Source: Glandiceps talaboti
Lineage: Eukaryota; Hemichordata; Enteropneusta; Spengelidae
DNA: 64,000 nucleotides
NCBI RefSeq assembly: GCF_964340395.1
Contig: NC_135558.1
Location: 5,381,501-5,445,500, forward strand
Direction: 5' to 3'
Shown here: piece after piece, positions 28,786-64,000 of the stretch
Layout: each line of letters begins with the position of its first letter
Numbering within the stretch: the stretch's first letter is position 1
Translations under genes and position numbers: made by a program
Notes under the pieces: generated by a model
Seen by the model: only the letters and a program-made list of their open reading frames with translations
Database searches by the model: none
Told to the model about the DNA's origin: nothing

Positions 28786-30234
28786 ATTCAAATGAGTTTA
28801 ATTTTCAAAGCTTGTTCTTGAATACAACAGATAGAATTTTTGCTAAGAAAGAGAACGAGTAGTCTTAATCAAAATATCTCTCAAGTGATTGGAACGAAAT
28901 TATAACTATTAGGCACAACCGTTTCCAATATTGGTTAAATATAATGTCCTTAAAAACAAAAACATTACTTTTCATCACATCTGGTAGTCGACAACTAAAC
29001 AAATGTCACTAGCGATTACATTTCCTGCTGCTAAATATTCTCACCTCGTCGAATACGTTAAAAAGTTTGGAATAAATGCATAAACGGGTTTTGAATTTTT
29101 CAGAGATCTATGTCAAGGACCAGATGAGGCACATCTACGTAGATGAGCCACTCCAACCAAGTACGTTGACTCGAATGACAAGTAAAGCTAGTAACTGACG
29201 CGAATGACAATTAACACAGCACTACGAAGCAAATTAAGTACATATTTTCTGTAGAACTACGTGGCAACTTTCTCCTCGAAGTGGTCATATTCAATGAAAT
29301 ATTCATAGATGTACTGATCTGTTGGATTTTACATCTTAAGATACAATCAGCAAAATATCATTACCTCTTCCTTCCGATCATACTTTTTTCGACGTGTCTT
29401 TCTGTTACTTGTGTGTAAACGGTTTTCAGTTATTAAATACCAAAGTTAAATTAATAAAGTCATTCTCGTTATCATGATTTCACCACTTAATATGAGTAAC
29501 CACATTATTGATTTATCTGCTTGTACCCGGAAATTAAACATCATAATGCTAATTCGAGAGATCTAGAATAAATGATCGTTAACTCCGAGTTCATAGTTGC
29601 TAATACACATATCTACTAATAGAGTTAAAAACTTCGTGAAGGCGAATCCCAAAGTTTCGCCGATGTCTCGTCAGCATCGTCAGGAGTGTAAAGTTGATTG
29701 TTTGAATGGACAATGATATTATTTATAAATATGTAATATCAACTGCCAGAAAACAAGAAAAACAAGTAAAGAGTATTTGATGAGGACTTGTGACAACATC
29801 ATCTTTAGATAGTTCCTAAAATTTTAGTCAATCAAATATGCAGCGATAGGGGACAGCTGGCAGATGTGTAAAACATTTCTATTTTTATTATTCATGCTCA
29901 TGATAAATGACACCGATATGTGTAAACTGAATCTCCCACTCTTTAGTTTGAAATGAGAAACGTTATTACTTCAGTACTGAAATGACAAACGTTGGTTAAT
30001 GGGTGTAACATAATAGCTTCAATTCGCTAATCGAGGTTTATATTTCACAAGTTGAATCATGGTGAATGCAGCACCAATGTCTCCTATACTACATAAGTTT
30101 TTTTTTATTAAATTACACAGAAAGTCAGATTATATAACAAAAAAGTATATACAGTTTGCTATGAATAAAATGTATTCTTTTAACAGATCTTTCAATAAAG
30201 ACAAAGCAAAACGTTCCCTTGTATCATTTTTCAG
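28786..30234. other. Intergenic: one structured hairpin, no gene
   Basis: No exon supported. On the minus strand at about 29,635-29,690 lies a hairpin, GGCGAA paired with TTCGCC, beside CTGACGAGACATCGG. A poly(A)-type AATAAA on the minus strand (plus-strand TTTATT near 30,107) would serve the orphan exon upstream. Confidence 0.4.
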
Positions 30235-30426
30235 TCACCTTTTGTTAAGACATTTTGTAGTCTCCATGTACATGTAGAGCAGTTGTTTCTCCATGTGATA
30301 GAGTGAATTTACAAATCCCCTTGTAGCCAGTGTGATCAACGATGAAATGTCGTACAACATGAGGATGGTCGACCAAGACAGGCCGAATGCTATACAGAAA
30401 ACTTTGAACTGCTTGTGTGTCATAAC
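30235..30426 (-). CDS. Orphan terminal exon, possible membrane protein
   Basis: A 192-nt open segment with acceptor ACTTACACAG directly before GTT ATG, ending in TGA. It encodes 63 residues, VMTHKQFKVFCIAFGLSW then a hydrophobic stretch (TILMLYDISSLITLATRGF) and YHMEKQLLYMYMETTKC. Base composition is richer in GC than its surroundings and looks coding. A minus-strand AATAAA follows about 125 nt after the stop. I could not find the exons before it, and I do not recognise the family, so partner exons and function are unknown. Confidence 0.4.
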   Translation of the reverse strand, partial: VMTHKQFKVFCIAFGLSWSTILMLYDISSLITLATRGFVNSLYHMEKQLLYMYMETTKCLNKR

Positions 30427-30839
30427 CTGTGTAAGTCGTAAAATAGGGTTCAAATCATAACGATCATAAACACATGAAACCGCACAAAGAGAAACATCAA
30501 GGTTTTGATATTTTGAATTAACTTCTGAAGAACACTGATATTTATATAATATTTCAGAATATATATGTAAGATAAAGAAGCCAGCAATTTTTAGATCTAA
30601 TAGGCATTCAGACATAACATACAGACTCCTCGATAGTAATAGCATAATACCCCAATGTGAAGGAACTTCATATAGTGCTAGCAAATGTTTCTACAGCGCA
30701 AGAAGACCGCCGATTTGTACGTAATCATATTTATGCACATCGACATTAACATTGATATTGCACTAGAATAGTTTCACATCGAGGTTTCGGATATTCGTTC
30801 AAATTTTCCTGCAGTTGTGCTGACGACTTTTTAAGTACA

Positions 30840-30876
30840 CATAGACAAAGACAGACACAAACACATACAGACACAG

Positions 30877-30915
<39 letters not shown>

Positions 30916-31018
30916 TACATACATACATACATACATACATACATACATACATACATACATACATACATACATACAGACACACCACCACCACCACCGCCAC
31001 CACCACCGCCACCACCAT
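30840..31018. repeat. Compound microsatellite (CA)n-(ATAC)n-(CAC)n
   Basis: Dinucleotide, tetranucleotide and triplet blocks in sequence. All frames here are repeat translations. Confidence 0.95.
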
Positions 31019-32504
31019 AATGAAACAATGCGGTCTGAATACGGTCTCATATTTTATTTGCACAGATATCATAATGACTAAACATAGCTAGTACATATAG
31101 TTAACTAAAATAATTTCTTCGATTCTTGTCACCAAATATAACTAAATCTATCAAGCAACGATTTTGAAGCGGCGTCGCAAATAAAACTAGGAGTCGGCGT
31201 ACTGAATTTAAAATTAGCAAATGTTTATGTAAGAATCCTAATCGTCCAAAACTGTTTATGTATGTATTTTAGGAATCATCATACATGTAGAATATTATAG
31301 TATAATACGTTTTGGCTTTCAAAGGAACATCCAAATCAAATTTGCGTTACCTAATCTCACCACACTCTTTATATTCTCTGAGAATAACACTGCCCAGAAG
31401 TGTCATTCAATGTATTATTGCTCTAGAATGGGAGATTTTCTAACTAAACGCAGATAGTTCACTTTGATTGCATTTGCCCTTGAAATAGACATTGTCAATG
31501 TTGTGAAATAACGCTTATTACACATGTCATCTACATGATCTCTGTTTTGTAAAGGAGACATTTAAATAGTACATTAACAGTTAGCTGCTTGAAAAAAATC
31601 ACAATTTAGTAAGAAAGATTACAATTTGTGAAACACATACAATAACAGACACACGGAGCACTATTTTTTAAATGTAATAATTGCAAATAATATGTATTTT
31701 CCCTTCACATCCTCAGTTTGTACGTACTTCATAGTCTGTGAGATACGATATCATCTGTCACATTTTGTCTAACAATAAAACCAGTGTATAAACGACAACT
31801 TTGCTATTTTCTAAATATCCGATAAATTTATCATTAAATCTGAGTACCTCCATGTATTTTGATATGGGGATGAGAATGTACAATGAGATTTGCAAAAAGG
31901 TGTGTAACCACACTTGATTAATTATATATCTGTACAATACAAAACATGCACAATAATACAAAAACTACATACCGTACTGAATCCCGTTAGCGCCATATCT
32001 CGCTTAAGGGCCCAGTACTTTCATTTTAATTTAGTAAGCTTTGTTTTGGTACATATACGTACACAAGAAAATTGACTTAACGTTACTTAAGATAATATTT
32101 GAGACCACTGAAAGAAATGGTAGAGTGAAATATTTTATACTTAATGTATATTTTTGTAGATGGTTGATTTTGATGACCTGGTCATATTGCAAACTAACAA
32201 GGTAAAGATGACAAAAATGGAACTGTTAATTAAACATGTATGACACATTATATTATCGGGTTGTAAAATTAATTTTATAGTATATTTTCTGTCGTACTAT
32301 TGTACCATGGATGGAAAACAACAAAAATAAATACCTTATATTAGTTATATATTAATATAATAGCATTTAGCTAGTTTGAAGAACTAACATTGGTCATATT
32401 CAAACGATAAAATGCAAAAATGTGATGACACTAAAAATATCAAGATAGTTAAAATTATTGTAAAATGCCAAATAGTGGTTGTGTTTAACAAATTAAACAA
32501 GGTA

Positions 32505-32535
<31 letters not shown>

Positions 32536-32541
32536 CATACA

Positions 32542-32572
<31 letters not shown>

Positions 32573-33370
32573 GCCAATGTGTATCTGTATGAATCTCAGA
32601 TTCTGAGATCTCCTTACGAATGGATATCTGCAAACAAGCAAATGTAACATCACTGATTTGTGCATGAACGGACCTACGACATTCATTCATTATAGAGCTG
32701 ATAAATGACCGAGTTAATATTACTTTATACACTACTCGTTAATACACATGTTAGTTATTAGTTTATATAACCATTTCTATGACAAAATAATATAGCTTGT
32801 CCCTATCTATATCTGGATTCTCAGGAGATATTCACGTATATTACATATATCACCTTTTGTAAAATATTAAAATAAGATAAAGCTTTTACCCTATGATGTA
32901 TGATTTCAATTTCTAAGACTACCGTTAACCCTTCTTAATATATTCCCTGAGGTAATCAACTATACTGAAAAATACAACAACATTGGTATAATGCAGTAAA
33001 AATGTAATAGTAAATGGATTTTTATGTTGTTATTTTTGTTGTTATTTATAATTATATTTAGTTATAGTGCCTTCTTTACAAGGATGCAAACGTTGCACTT
33101 GTCACAGTATACACACTGTTATTATAGCGTAATTATCAACTTTCTGAAACAAAGAAGTGACGAAAATTAAAGTTGCAAAAAATACGAGCTTTAAGATGAG
33201 GTAAACAAAGTACGAAAGATTTAAAGATTTTTCTGAATAAATGTTTCATTTTGAATTAGGAATAAATCCTTTCCTAAAGAGTTACGATTCACTAGGAGAT
33301 GACTATCGCTTTTACGATTACCTTGAGCTTACAAAGTACTAGAAGTGTATATGATAGATGTATATTATAC
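31019..33370. other. Intergenic: (ATAC)n only
   Basis: Very AT-rich. An (ATAC)n tract lies at about 32,507-32,571. I tested splice-flanked segments on the minus strand near 31,370-31,440 as partners of the orphan exon, and all three frames hold stops. Confidence 0.4.
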
Positions 33371-33674
33371 TTAAAGGAACGGTCCAGTTAGGTTTTTTTC
33401 TGTTTTCAGTGAACGTACATCATGTTCTTTGTGAAGGCAAATAGATCCGTGTATCCGTGATGTCATAATTAGAGGTCTTCCCTCAAACCCATGCAGGAAA
33501 ACTCCAAAATGGCTGAAAACATATCAAGTGTAGTAGGGATTCTTTAGAAGATTTCAAAGTTGAGAAAGTTGCCAAGATTATATTTTATTACCCCAAATCA
33601 TATTTAAGTTGATAGCAGTATTCAATACAAGTGGATTAAAGATAGGAATAAGTCTGACTGGACACTTCCTTTAA
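33371..33674. mobile_element. TTAA-flanked MITE with about 21-bp TIRs
   Basis: Left end TTAAAGGAACGGTCCAGTTA and right end, read inward on the other strand, TTAAAGGAAGTGTCCAGTCA. The TTAA at both outer edges fits a target duplication of piggyBac-like elements. 304 bp, non-coding. Confidence 0.7.
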
Positions 33675-34645
33675 TCTATGAAATACACATATCACATATG
33701 CTATGACAAGGTGTAATATCGACTATTCTGCAATGATTACATTGATTGACCACATCGACTTGTGTGCTTCATGCAATACATTTCTGAAACATCTCTGACT
33801 GACCAAGCATCTAAGCAGCGATTGAAAAAGCACAGACAAATATATATACTGCCACACACACACGCATTCAACAAGATTAGCATTTTAGTAAAATATTCCC
33901 TTTTACTAATATGGCAGACGGCGTCTTATTTGAAGATAGCTGATGATGTCATCAACATGAACGTGGCTTAAATTTCGGTAAATTATTCATATAATCTAAA
34001 TAATCTGGCTGCCCGACTTCATTCAATGCTAAGTATCAAATTAATCAGTTTCCTGCAATTTTGATTGATTTATTACTCAACCTACCGGACAAATGGCTTA
34101 TGAAAAGTAACAAAAGAAACCGTGATGTTGCATCGTTCTTTCGACATTGTTCTAATAACACGTTATTTTGATTTGAAATAAAATGAGGAAATATTTGCGC
34201 TTGTCGTCATTGTCTTAAAAATTAAAGATGAAATCTTGTGTTTTGAACTAAAAGATAAATGGTCGTTCTATACGCATGTTTTGGTGGATCATTTATGTCA
34301 CTGACAAATTCATCATTTATAAAATTTCGGCAATTTCGTCCCCTCGCCTAAATACATTAAAGTTATGTCTGTATTTGAACTACTATACAAATAGTTCAAG
34401 CCTAATTAAAAAAACTATGTGGTTCCGATTACGCTCAATTTTAGAATAGGTGGGGTAGGTAGATTTTTTATTTTACTTTTTATATATATTTTTTCCCCAT
34501 ATATGTGAGTGTCTAGTTCATGTAGTTATATTTTCCGTTGTTTTCCATATTTCCGGTTTGGGTATGCATTGCCGCTGGAATCGTTGAGAAGTAAGTATAC
34601 TTGTTTGTATGCATTTAAATAAAAACTGAAATCGAAATTATGTAA
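33675..34645 (-). other. 3' flank of the TRPC-like gene
   Basis: Holds the 3' UTR. A minus-strand AATAAA (plus TTTATT at about 34,467-34,472) lies about 175 nt beyond the stop codon and is a plausible poly(A) signal. Nothing else seen. Confidence 0.4.
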
Positions 34646-57543
<22,898 letters not shown>

Positions 57544-60500
57544 TTATCCTGGATGTATGATGAATTATTGAAATATATGAAATATTATTGAAACTGCATG
57601 TTTTGATACGTTGATGTGAAAACAATACTAGTAAAGAGTTTAATAGCGAGTTATAAAATCCCATTAGACACCCCATACACGTTCATCAATCCAAAGTAAT
57701 TTCATTTTATTTTGGCGCAGCGGCCCTTTATCTTTCTCACAACGAGATGCTTGGGAAAGTGTTATTGATAATGTTTGTTATTGGGGATAGCATTCAATGT
57801 AAACAAATGTAGTGGACAGGACACAAACAAAGCAGGTGTGTCGGAAATATGTTAACTGAGCCGAAACTAATGCTGTCAAATCCAAGCGCAAACTTGTTAA
57901 GTCAAAGTCGTGAGATTCATGCCCTGTATGACTAATTCGAAGGTTTCACCCTGTTAAATGTATGTATCGTTCAATCTTATTAACATCTTAGTAATAATGC
58001 ATATTATCAAGTTATAGTCCAGCTGGTGTTGTCCACGGTTTTCTGTAATGTTTTACTGGTAAGAATAGAACCACAAACGTTTTACTCAAGTTATTGCATT
58101 TTATGTACTTATATACTTGTAATGTGCTAATTATTACATTCCGCATACATTATATACAGTCTGCTTGGCAAAAACGAAACGAAACAAAATAAAACCAGAA
58201 ATAGGCATACAAACGCAATACATTCATACATCAGATACATATGTCCGTATGTATGTATGTATGTATGTATGTATGTATGTATGTATGTATGTATGTATGT
58301 ATGTATGTATGTCTGTTGTCCGTCCGTCCATCCGTCCATCCATCCATCCCTCCCTCCCTCTTTCCATCCATCCATCCATCCATCCATCCATCCATCTATC
58401 CACCAACTCACCCATCCACCCAAAGACACTCACTCAGGAACTCCAACATACAACATACATACATACATACATACATACATACATACATACATACATACAT
58501 ACATACATACATACATAACACACACACACAAACACACAGACAAACAAGCAAACAAACAAACAAACACAAACACACCTATTGGTAAAGTGTTCACGATTTT
58601 CACTCACAAACTCTAGATGTCAAGTAGACATGAATGTAAAACCTATAGGGTACTGGTTTCCATGGTAACATTTGACAGGGTGAATAAGAACGTTCTTTTA
58701 TCGTCTCTGGGGTAAAGTTTGAAGTAAAGTACAAGATTGTAATCGAGATCTTTTTAAATGTCGTCATACATCAAGAGATGTGCTGTCATACATCAAATGA
58801 TACATAGGGGATTAGAGAATTGCTCTAGAGGAGAGTTTGCCGTTTGGACATTGTAAACTATGTTTGCCAATGTACCTTTATATTTGAATGGGAACGACTC
58901 TCCAGGAAATAAGGGCATTTTCATAAATGTTGGATTTTGGGGAGCCGTTTCATGATTTAACATCATATGAATTTCACGCAATTGACAAAACCCTAATTGA
59001 CATTCATTGCCCTAACGGTGGTCCAACGTTGCCTAATGGGAGTTAGCAGACATGCATATTTATTAGATGAACAATATATGTACATGCATTTATTTGAAGA
59101 TAATAAACACTTAGGAGTCACGCATATGTTCATCTTTAATATACATATGTATATATGATGACCCCTATCTGACAACAATGGATCATAATGAATGTAAAGC
59201 AAGATTCAATTTTCTTGGCAATCACGTGAAATGCACGAAGTTCAAAATCATGAAATGACTTTCAAGAACCCAAACATTACAAAATTGTCTTTATTTCCTG
59301 GTGTGGTGTTCGCCTCTCACTGATGTGATCTTTTCGGAACACTTTTTATGACTTGGTATGGAAATAGAACAAAGCGAGTTTCTAAATGTCTGTATAATGG
59401 AAATGAAAGTTGTCATATCATGGACAACATAGGGAAAATATAACCAATGTGCAGTTGTTGCCTAATGTTCATTGATTGATAATTTAATATTGGTTCAAAA
59501 ACCTTACTTTGAGAATCAATAATGAATGACAAATGAATGGTTTTCAAAGAAAGTACGTTTGTACACTTATTGTTATAAACGTTTGGTACTAAGCGCTATA
59601 GAAACTTACTATTATCCTTACCCACGGCAAACCTAAATCATTTTTTGTCTTGAGCTGAGCTGTAGATTTCCCAAAGCGAGGATTATAAGAGCAGGTGTGC
59701 TCATTAACGGATCCATGTAGAAAAATCAAAACGTGTCTCACATAGCCTCACAGGGCAACATACATTTTTTAAAATTCATAATGCAATATGATCCTTGTTT
59801 TCCCTGTTGTGTGTATAAGGGCGTTCACGGAATATATCAACAGCAACAACAACAACAACAACAACAACAACATTAAAATGATACCATCACACGCACGTGC
59901 GCATCCAAACATACATAGACACATTGTCAATTTCTGTCAATTCTCTGGCAGTGTCTGTCTGTCTGTCTGTCAGTCTGTCTGTCTATCTGTCTGTTTGTCA
60001 CTTTCAAATGTACATGAATGTACTCGGTACATACAGAACAAATAGCAGAAAAATCTCAGGGCAAGAAAAGTAACCGGTACTTCTCTATAATATTGAGGAT
60101 TAGAATGTACCACTCAGAGTCCAATGAGTCATTTACCATTTGCTCAAGTACTCACGGGCCAGTTTTGTTGGACAGTAAAATATTGAAAGTGGTACATGAT
60201 TAAATTTGTCATGGATTTAAAGTGTAGCGATTGATTGCCATAGACAAATTTATTACTTTGTATTGAAAGATTTATTTGTTCATCAATTTCAATGCTGCTA
60301 TTTCTTTAAGGGTAATGTACTAATGCAAAAACAGACCTTTAAGAAATCAAACGTTAAGCTTGGTTTGGAAAACTATACGAATATGACGTATCGTTACTCG
60401 GAGTGACAACGTCATTATTGATTGATGAAATGGCGATTAGATGTACGTTTATATTTGAAGTTAAACATGACAGAACATGAATGTTTTAGACGACACTTGT

Positions 60501-61058
60501 CAATTAATTCTAGTGACAGCACGTCCACACGAGAGAATTTCAAACACACAATACGATCGAACTCTAGCAGTTATAGCACTGAAATTGTTATTTTACTCAT
60601 GTTTATAACCGAGAGACCATTAAAAATCATCGGATTTTGAAGAATTCGAAACAAAGCCCTTGAAAATCTCAGGAACGCATAGTCTTGACCGCGAATTAAT
60701 GTCGTTTTTTAAACTTATTTACGTTTTGCTACAGTTACAGAAAGTAGTAGACAATTTCATGAATTCTGTTATTTAAATTATCAAAAAAAATGCTGTTGTT
60801 TACGGCTCGTCAAGTGCACCTATCATCATGGGATGTTTTTCTCATATTTAGAGAGTGTTATGCATAGACCGAAAAAAATAACATTCACGAACTCTAAACA
60901 AGAGACCTGGCACGACTTTGTGTATTAATGTTTTAAAAAGAACACACGGTGCTATGGTACAAACTGAATACTTATTTGTTCACCAAAGCATATGGTGTGG
61001 TTTAGACATTCAGCGCTACTGAACAGAACATTGCTCTAGAAATCGACGATATAGAAAT

Positions 61059-61099
<41 letters not shown>

Positions 61100-62184
61100 A
61101 GATCGATCGATTGATTGATCATACTCAATTCACGTGTACATATAACAGTATCGATACATCATTGTTGAAATAAAACAATCATGTGTAAAACATATTGAAC
61201 CATAAATGTTTTGACCATATCTTGTGTCATTTTTAAAAATAATTTTTTAAAGAAATTCCAATTTGCCCGCATGTATGAGAATGATATATTATACTGTGCA
61301 TTAATTTATAATCTGTCCACATGAACAGGTAGGCTCAGGTATGGACTTGACGAACAATCGTAATTTTACAATATTATATCATTTTTTATATTATTTCTCA
61401 ATATTTTCCTCGTTCAGCAAGGAAAGTACGAGTGACCTTATGGACCTCGTATATAATCGCTGAGGCCGTGGGTATTTTCCAGTTGAACGAAAATAAATAT
61501 TGGGGAATAATATAATTACACCAGCCGGTGCAACCAATATTGATGAAAAATCGAGAAAGGTACTAGTATACTAATTGTGATTTTGAACATTCTGTCACAT
61601 ATCTCGAGAATAGCAGAATCAATTATGTAAACGTGCGTTTTCATGACATATTAAATTCTACAACATGTACCAACCATTTGATATACTCCACAAGTCCGCC
61701 AAGTTAAATTGGTTTTTAACGTTAAGGTATATATAGAATGATGAATGTGTTGGAAATGTTGCTAAGTCAAGTATGATTGATATATTCTGCAATTAAGACA
61801 TTGTCACGATGGTTATCATACCTTAGAGACAAGAGTCTGTAAATTATACCCTGACATTTAATCACTGCACTGCCTATTTCTAATACTAAATATATGGGTA
61901 TGAAAAGTGTGCAGTTCATGTTTGAAACCACTTAAGAATGAGATTTTGTAACATTTAGATCTTAACTTTGCAAGAACCGATTTTGACTTTATTAACTTCT
62001 AATGTACATTTTGGCCTAACAACATAGGAAATAGAGTTCATAGTACTTAATATCGCGCGCATCACACACGAAATTCTCTTAAATAATCTTTTCCTTTCCG
62101 ACCCTATTAAGTTCGAAATCCCAAAAATTAGTGACACGGGGAGTTTAGTGAAATATTGAAGTCACATTCATTTCCTGCGTTTTT

Positions 62185-62186
<2 letters not shown>
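57544..62186. other. Upstream of the TRPC-like gene: microsatellites, no gene
   Basis: Would hold the promoter of the TRPC-like gene if exon 1 is right. (CAA)n at 59,840-59,872, (GTCT)n at about 59,952-60,000 and (GATT)n at 61,062-61,122. No further ankyrin exon was found on the minus strand. Confidence 0.4.
58246..58520. repeat. (TATG)n-(CATC)n-(ATAC)n with complementary arms
   Basis: (TATG)n at 58,246-58,312 and (ATAC)n at about 58,453-58,517 are complementary and about 66 bp each, flanking a CCATC-rich block of about 140 bp. Confidence 0.95.

Positions 62187-62264
<78 letters not shown>
62187..62264. repeat. (TA)n tract, left of the Penelope-like element
   Basis: About 78 bp of pure TA, ending where the retroelement frame begins. 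Confidence 0.95.
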
Positions 62265-63501
<1,237 letters not shown>

Positions 63502-64000
63502 ATAAAAACTATATTTATATATTAAAAACTATATATATATATATATATATATATATTAATCGATGCAACCTTGATTTCAGTTTTGCACATACTCGTACTC
63601 AACCATCTGTTCTTGGTTGATTTACTGTTGAGTATAGTTAATGAGGTTTGGTAATTGACCCAATGTTCAAATTCTACTAATCGTCGTGTTTTATCAATTC
63701 CAATATATATCTGAATTCCAACTGATAGGTGAGGTAGTCAATTATAATTATATGTTTGCTATGATACGTGCATGTTGATTGACTTACAAGGTGTAGTGTC
63801 ATAATAGTAATACATGTAATGATAGGCCCATGATGTGCCTAACTCGATCCATACTTAGTTTAAACCATAACTATATCTTGCAATGCTGGAAGGCTTCCTT
63901 GTAATTACTACATGTTTGTTAGGGATCAATATGGAACAGCCTACCTGTTGAACTACGCTTGTCACCAACTCATAAGAAACTCGCTTTTTGGAATTCATTT
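63502..64000. other. No feature seen at window end
   Basis: A short (TA)n at about 63,535-63,557 and otherwise AT-rich DNA without a supported gene. Confidence 0.4.

Noticed and set aside
29655-29690. Second hammerhead (CTGACGA...GAAAC)
   Set aside because: Core-like words are present, but no downstream strand pairs with the upstream GACGATG, so stem I cannot form.

Overview
This window is animal nuclear DNA: AT-rich, gene-sparse, with spliced genes, long introns, many microsatellites and much decayed transposon sequence. Two alpha-2,8-sialyltransferase-like (ST8Sia, GT29) genes in tandem, a TRPC-type channel, LINEs of the CR1/Jockey kind, a GIY-YIG Penelope-like retroelement and a tRNA-derived SINE point to a marine invertebrate. 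I favour an invertebrate deuterostome (hemichordate, echinoderm or amphioxus-like), because ST8Sia-type families are best known there, but this is inference and the species cannot be read from the window.

Layout. 1-3.1 kb: unassigned coding-like frames, a LINE 3' end and a dispersed repeat. 3.15-15.56 kb (+): sialyltransferase gene A, seven coding exons, 366 aa; its 6.6 kb first intron holds two LINE reverse-transcriptase relics, and later introns hold a 43-bp minisatellite and a large fold-back element. 15.86-16.19 kb: a MITE. 19.55-24.98 kb (+): sialyltransferase gene B, seven coding exons, 373 aa, with the same intron positions and phases as gene A. 27.43-28.79 kb (-): a complete four-exon gene for a 149-aa secreted protein with LAS/M15-type zinc ligand motifs. 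30.2 kb (-): an orphan exon of a possible membrane protein. 34.65-57.54 kb (-): an 11-exon TRPC-like cation channel, 908 aa, with one GC-AG intron. 57.5-64 kb: microsatellites, then a 5'-truncated Penelope-like element lying inside a (TA)n tract.

The exon models were assembled by hand. In each of the four genes every junction keeps frame and every exon boundary has a GT (or once GC) donor and an AG acceptor. The two sialyltransferases would act in the Golgi, adding sialic acid to glycoproteins or glycolipids; the M15-like protein would be secreted; the TRPC-like protein would be a plasma-membrane cation channel. Nothing shows that these genes work as one pathway. The most unusual signals are a hammerhead-ribozyme-like motif in a small (TA)n-tailed element at 52.06-52.10 kb, the secreted M15-like gene, and a long glycosylation-rich S3-S4 loop with an Arg-Val-Arg-Arg site in the channel.
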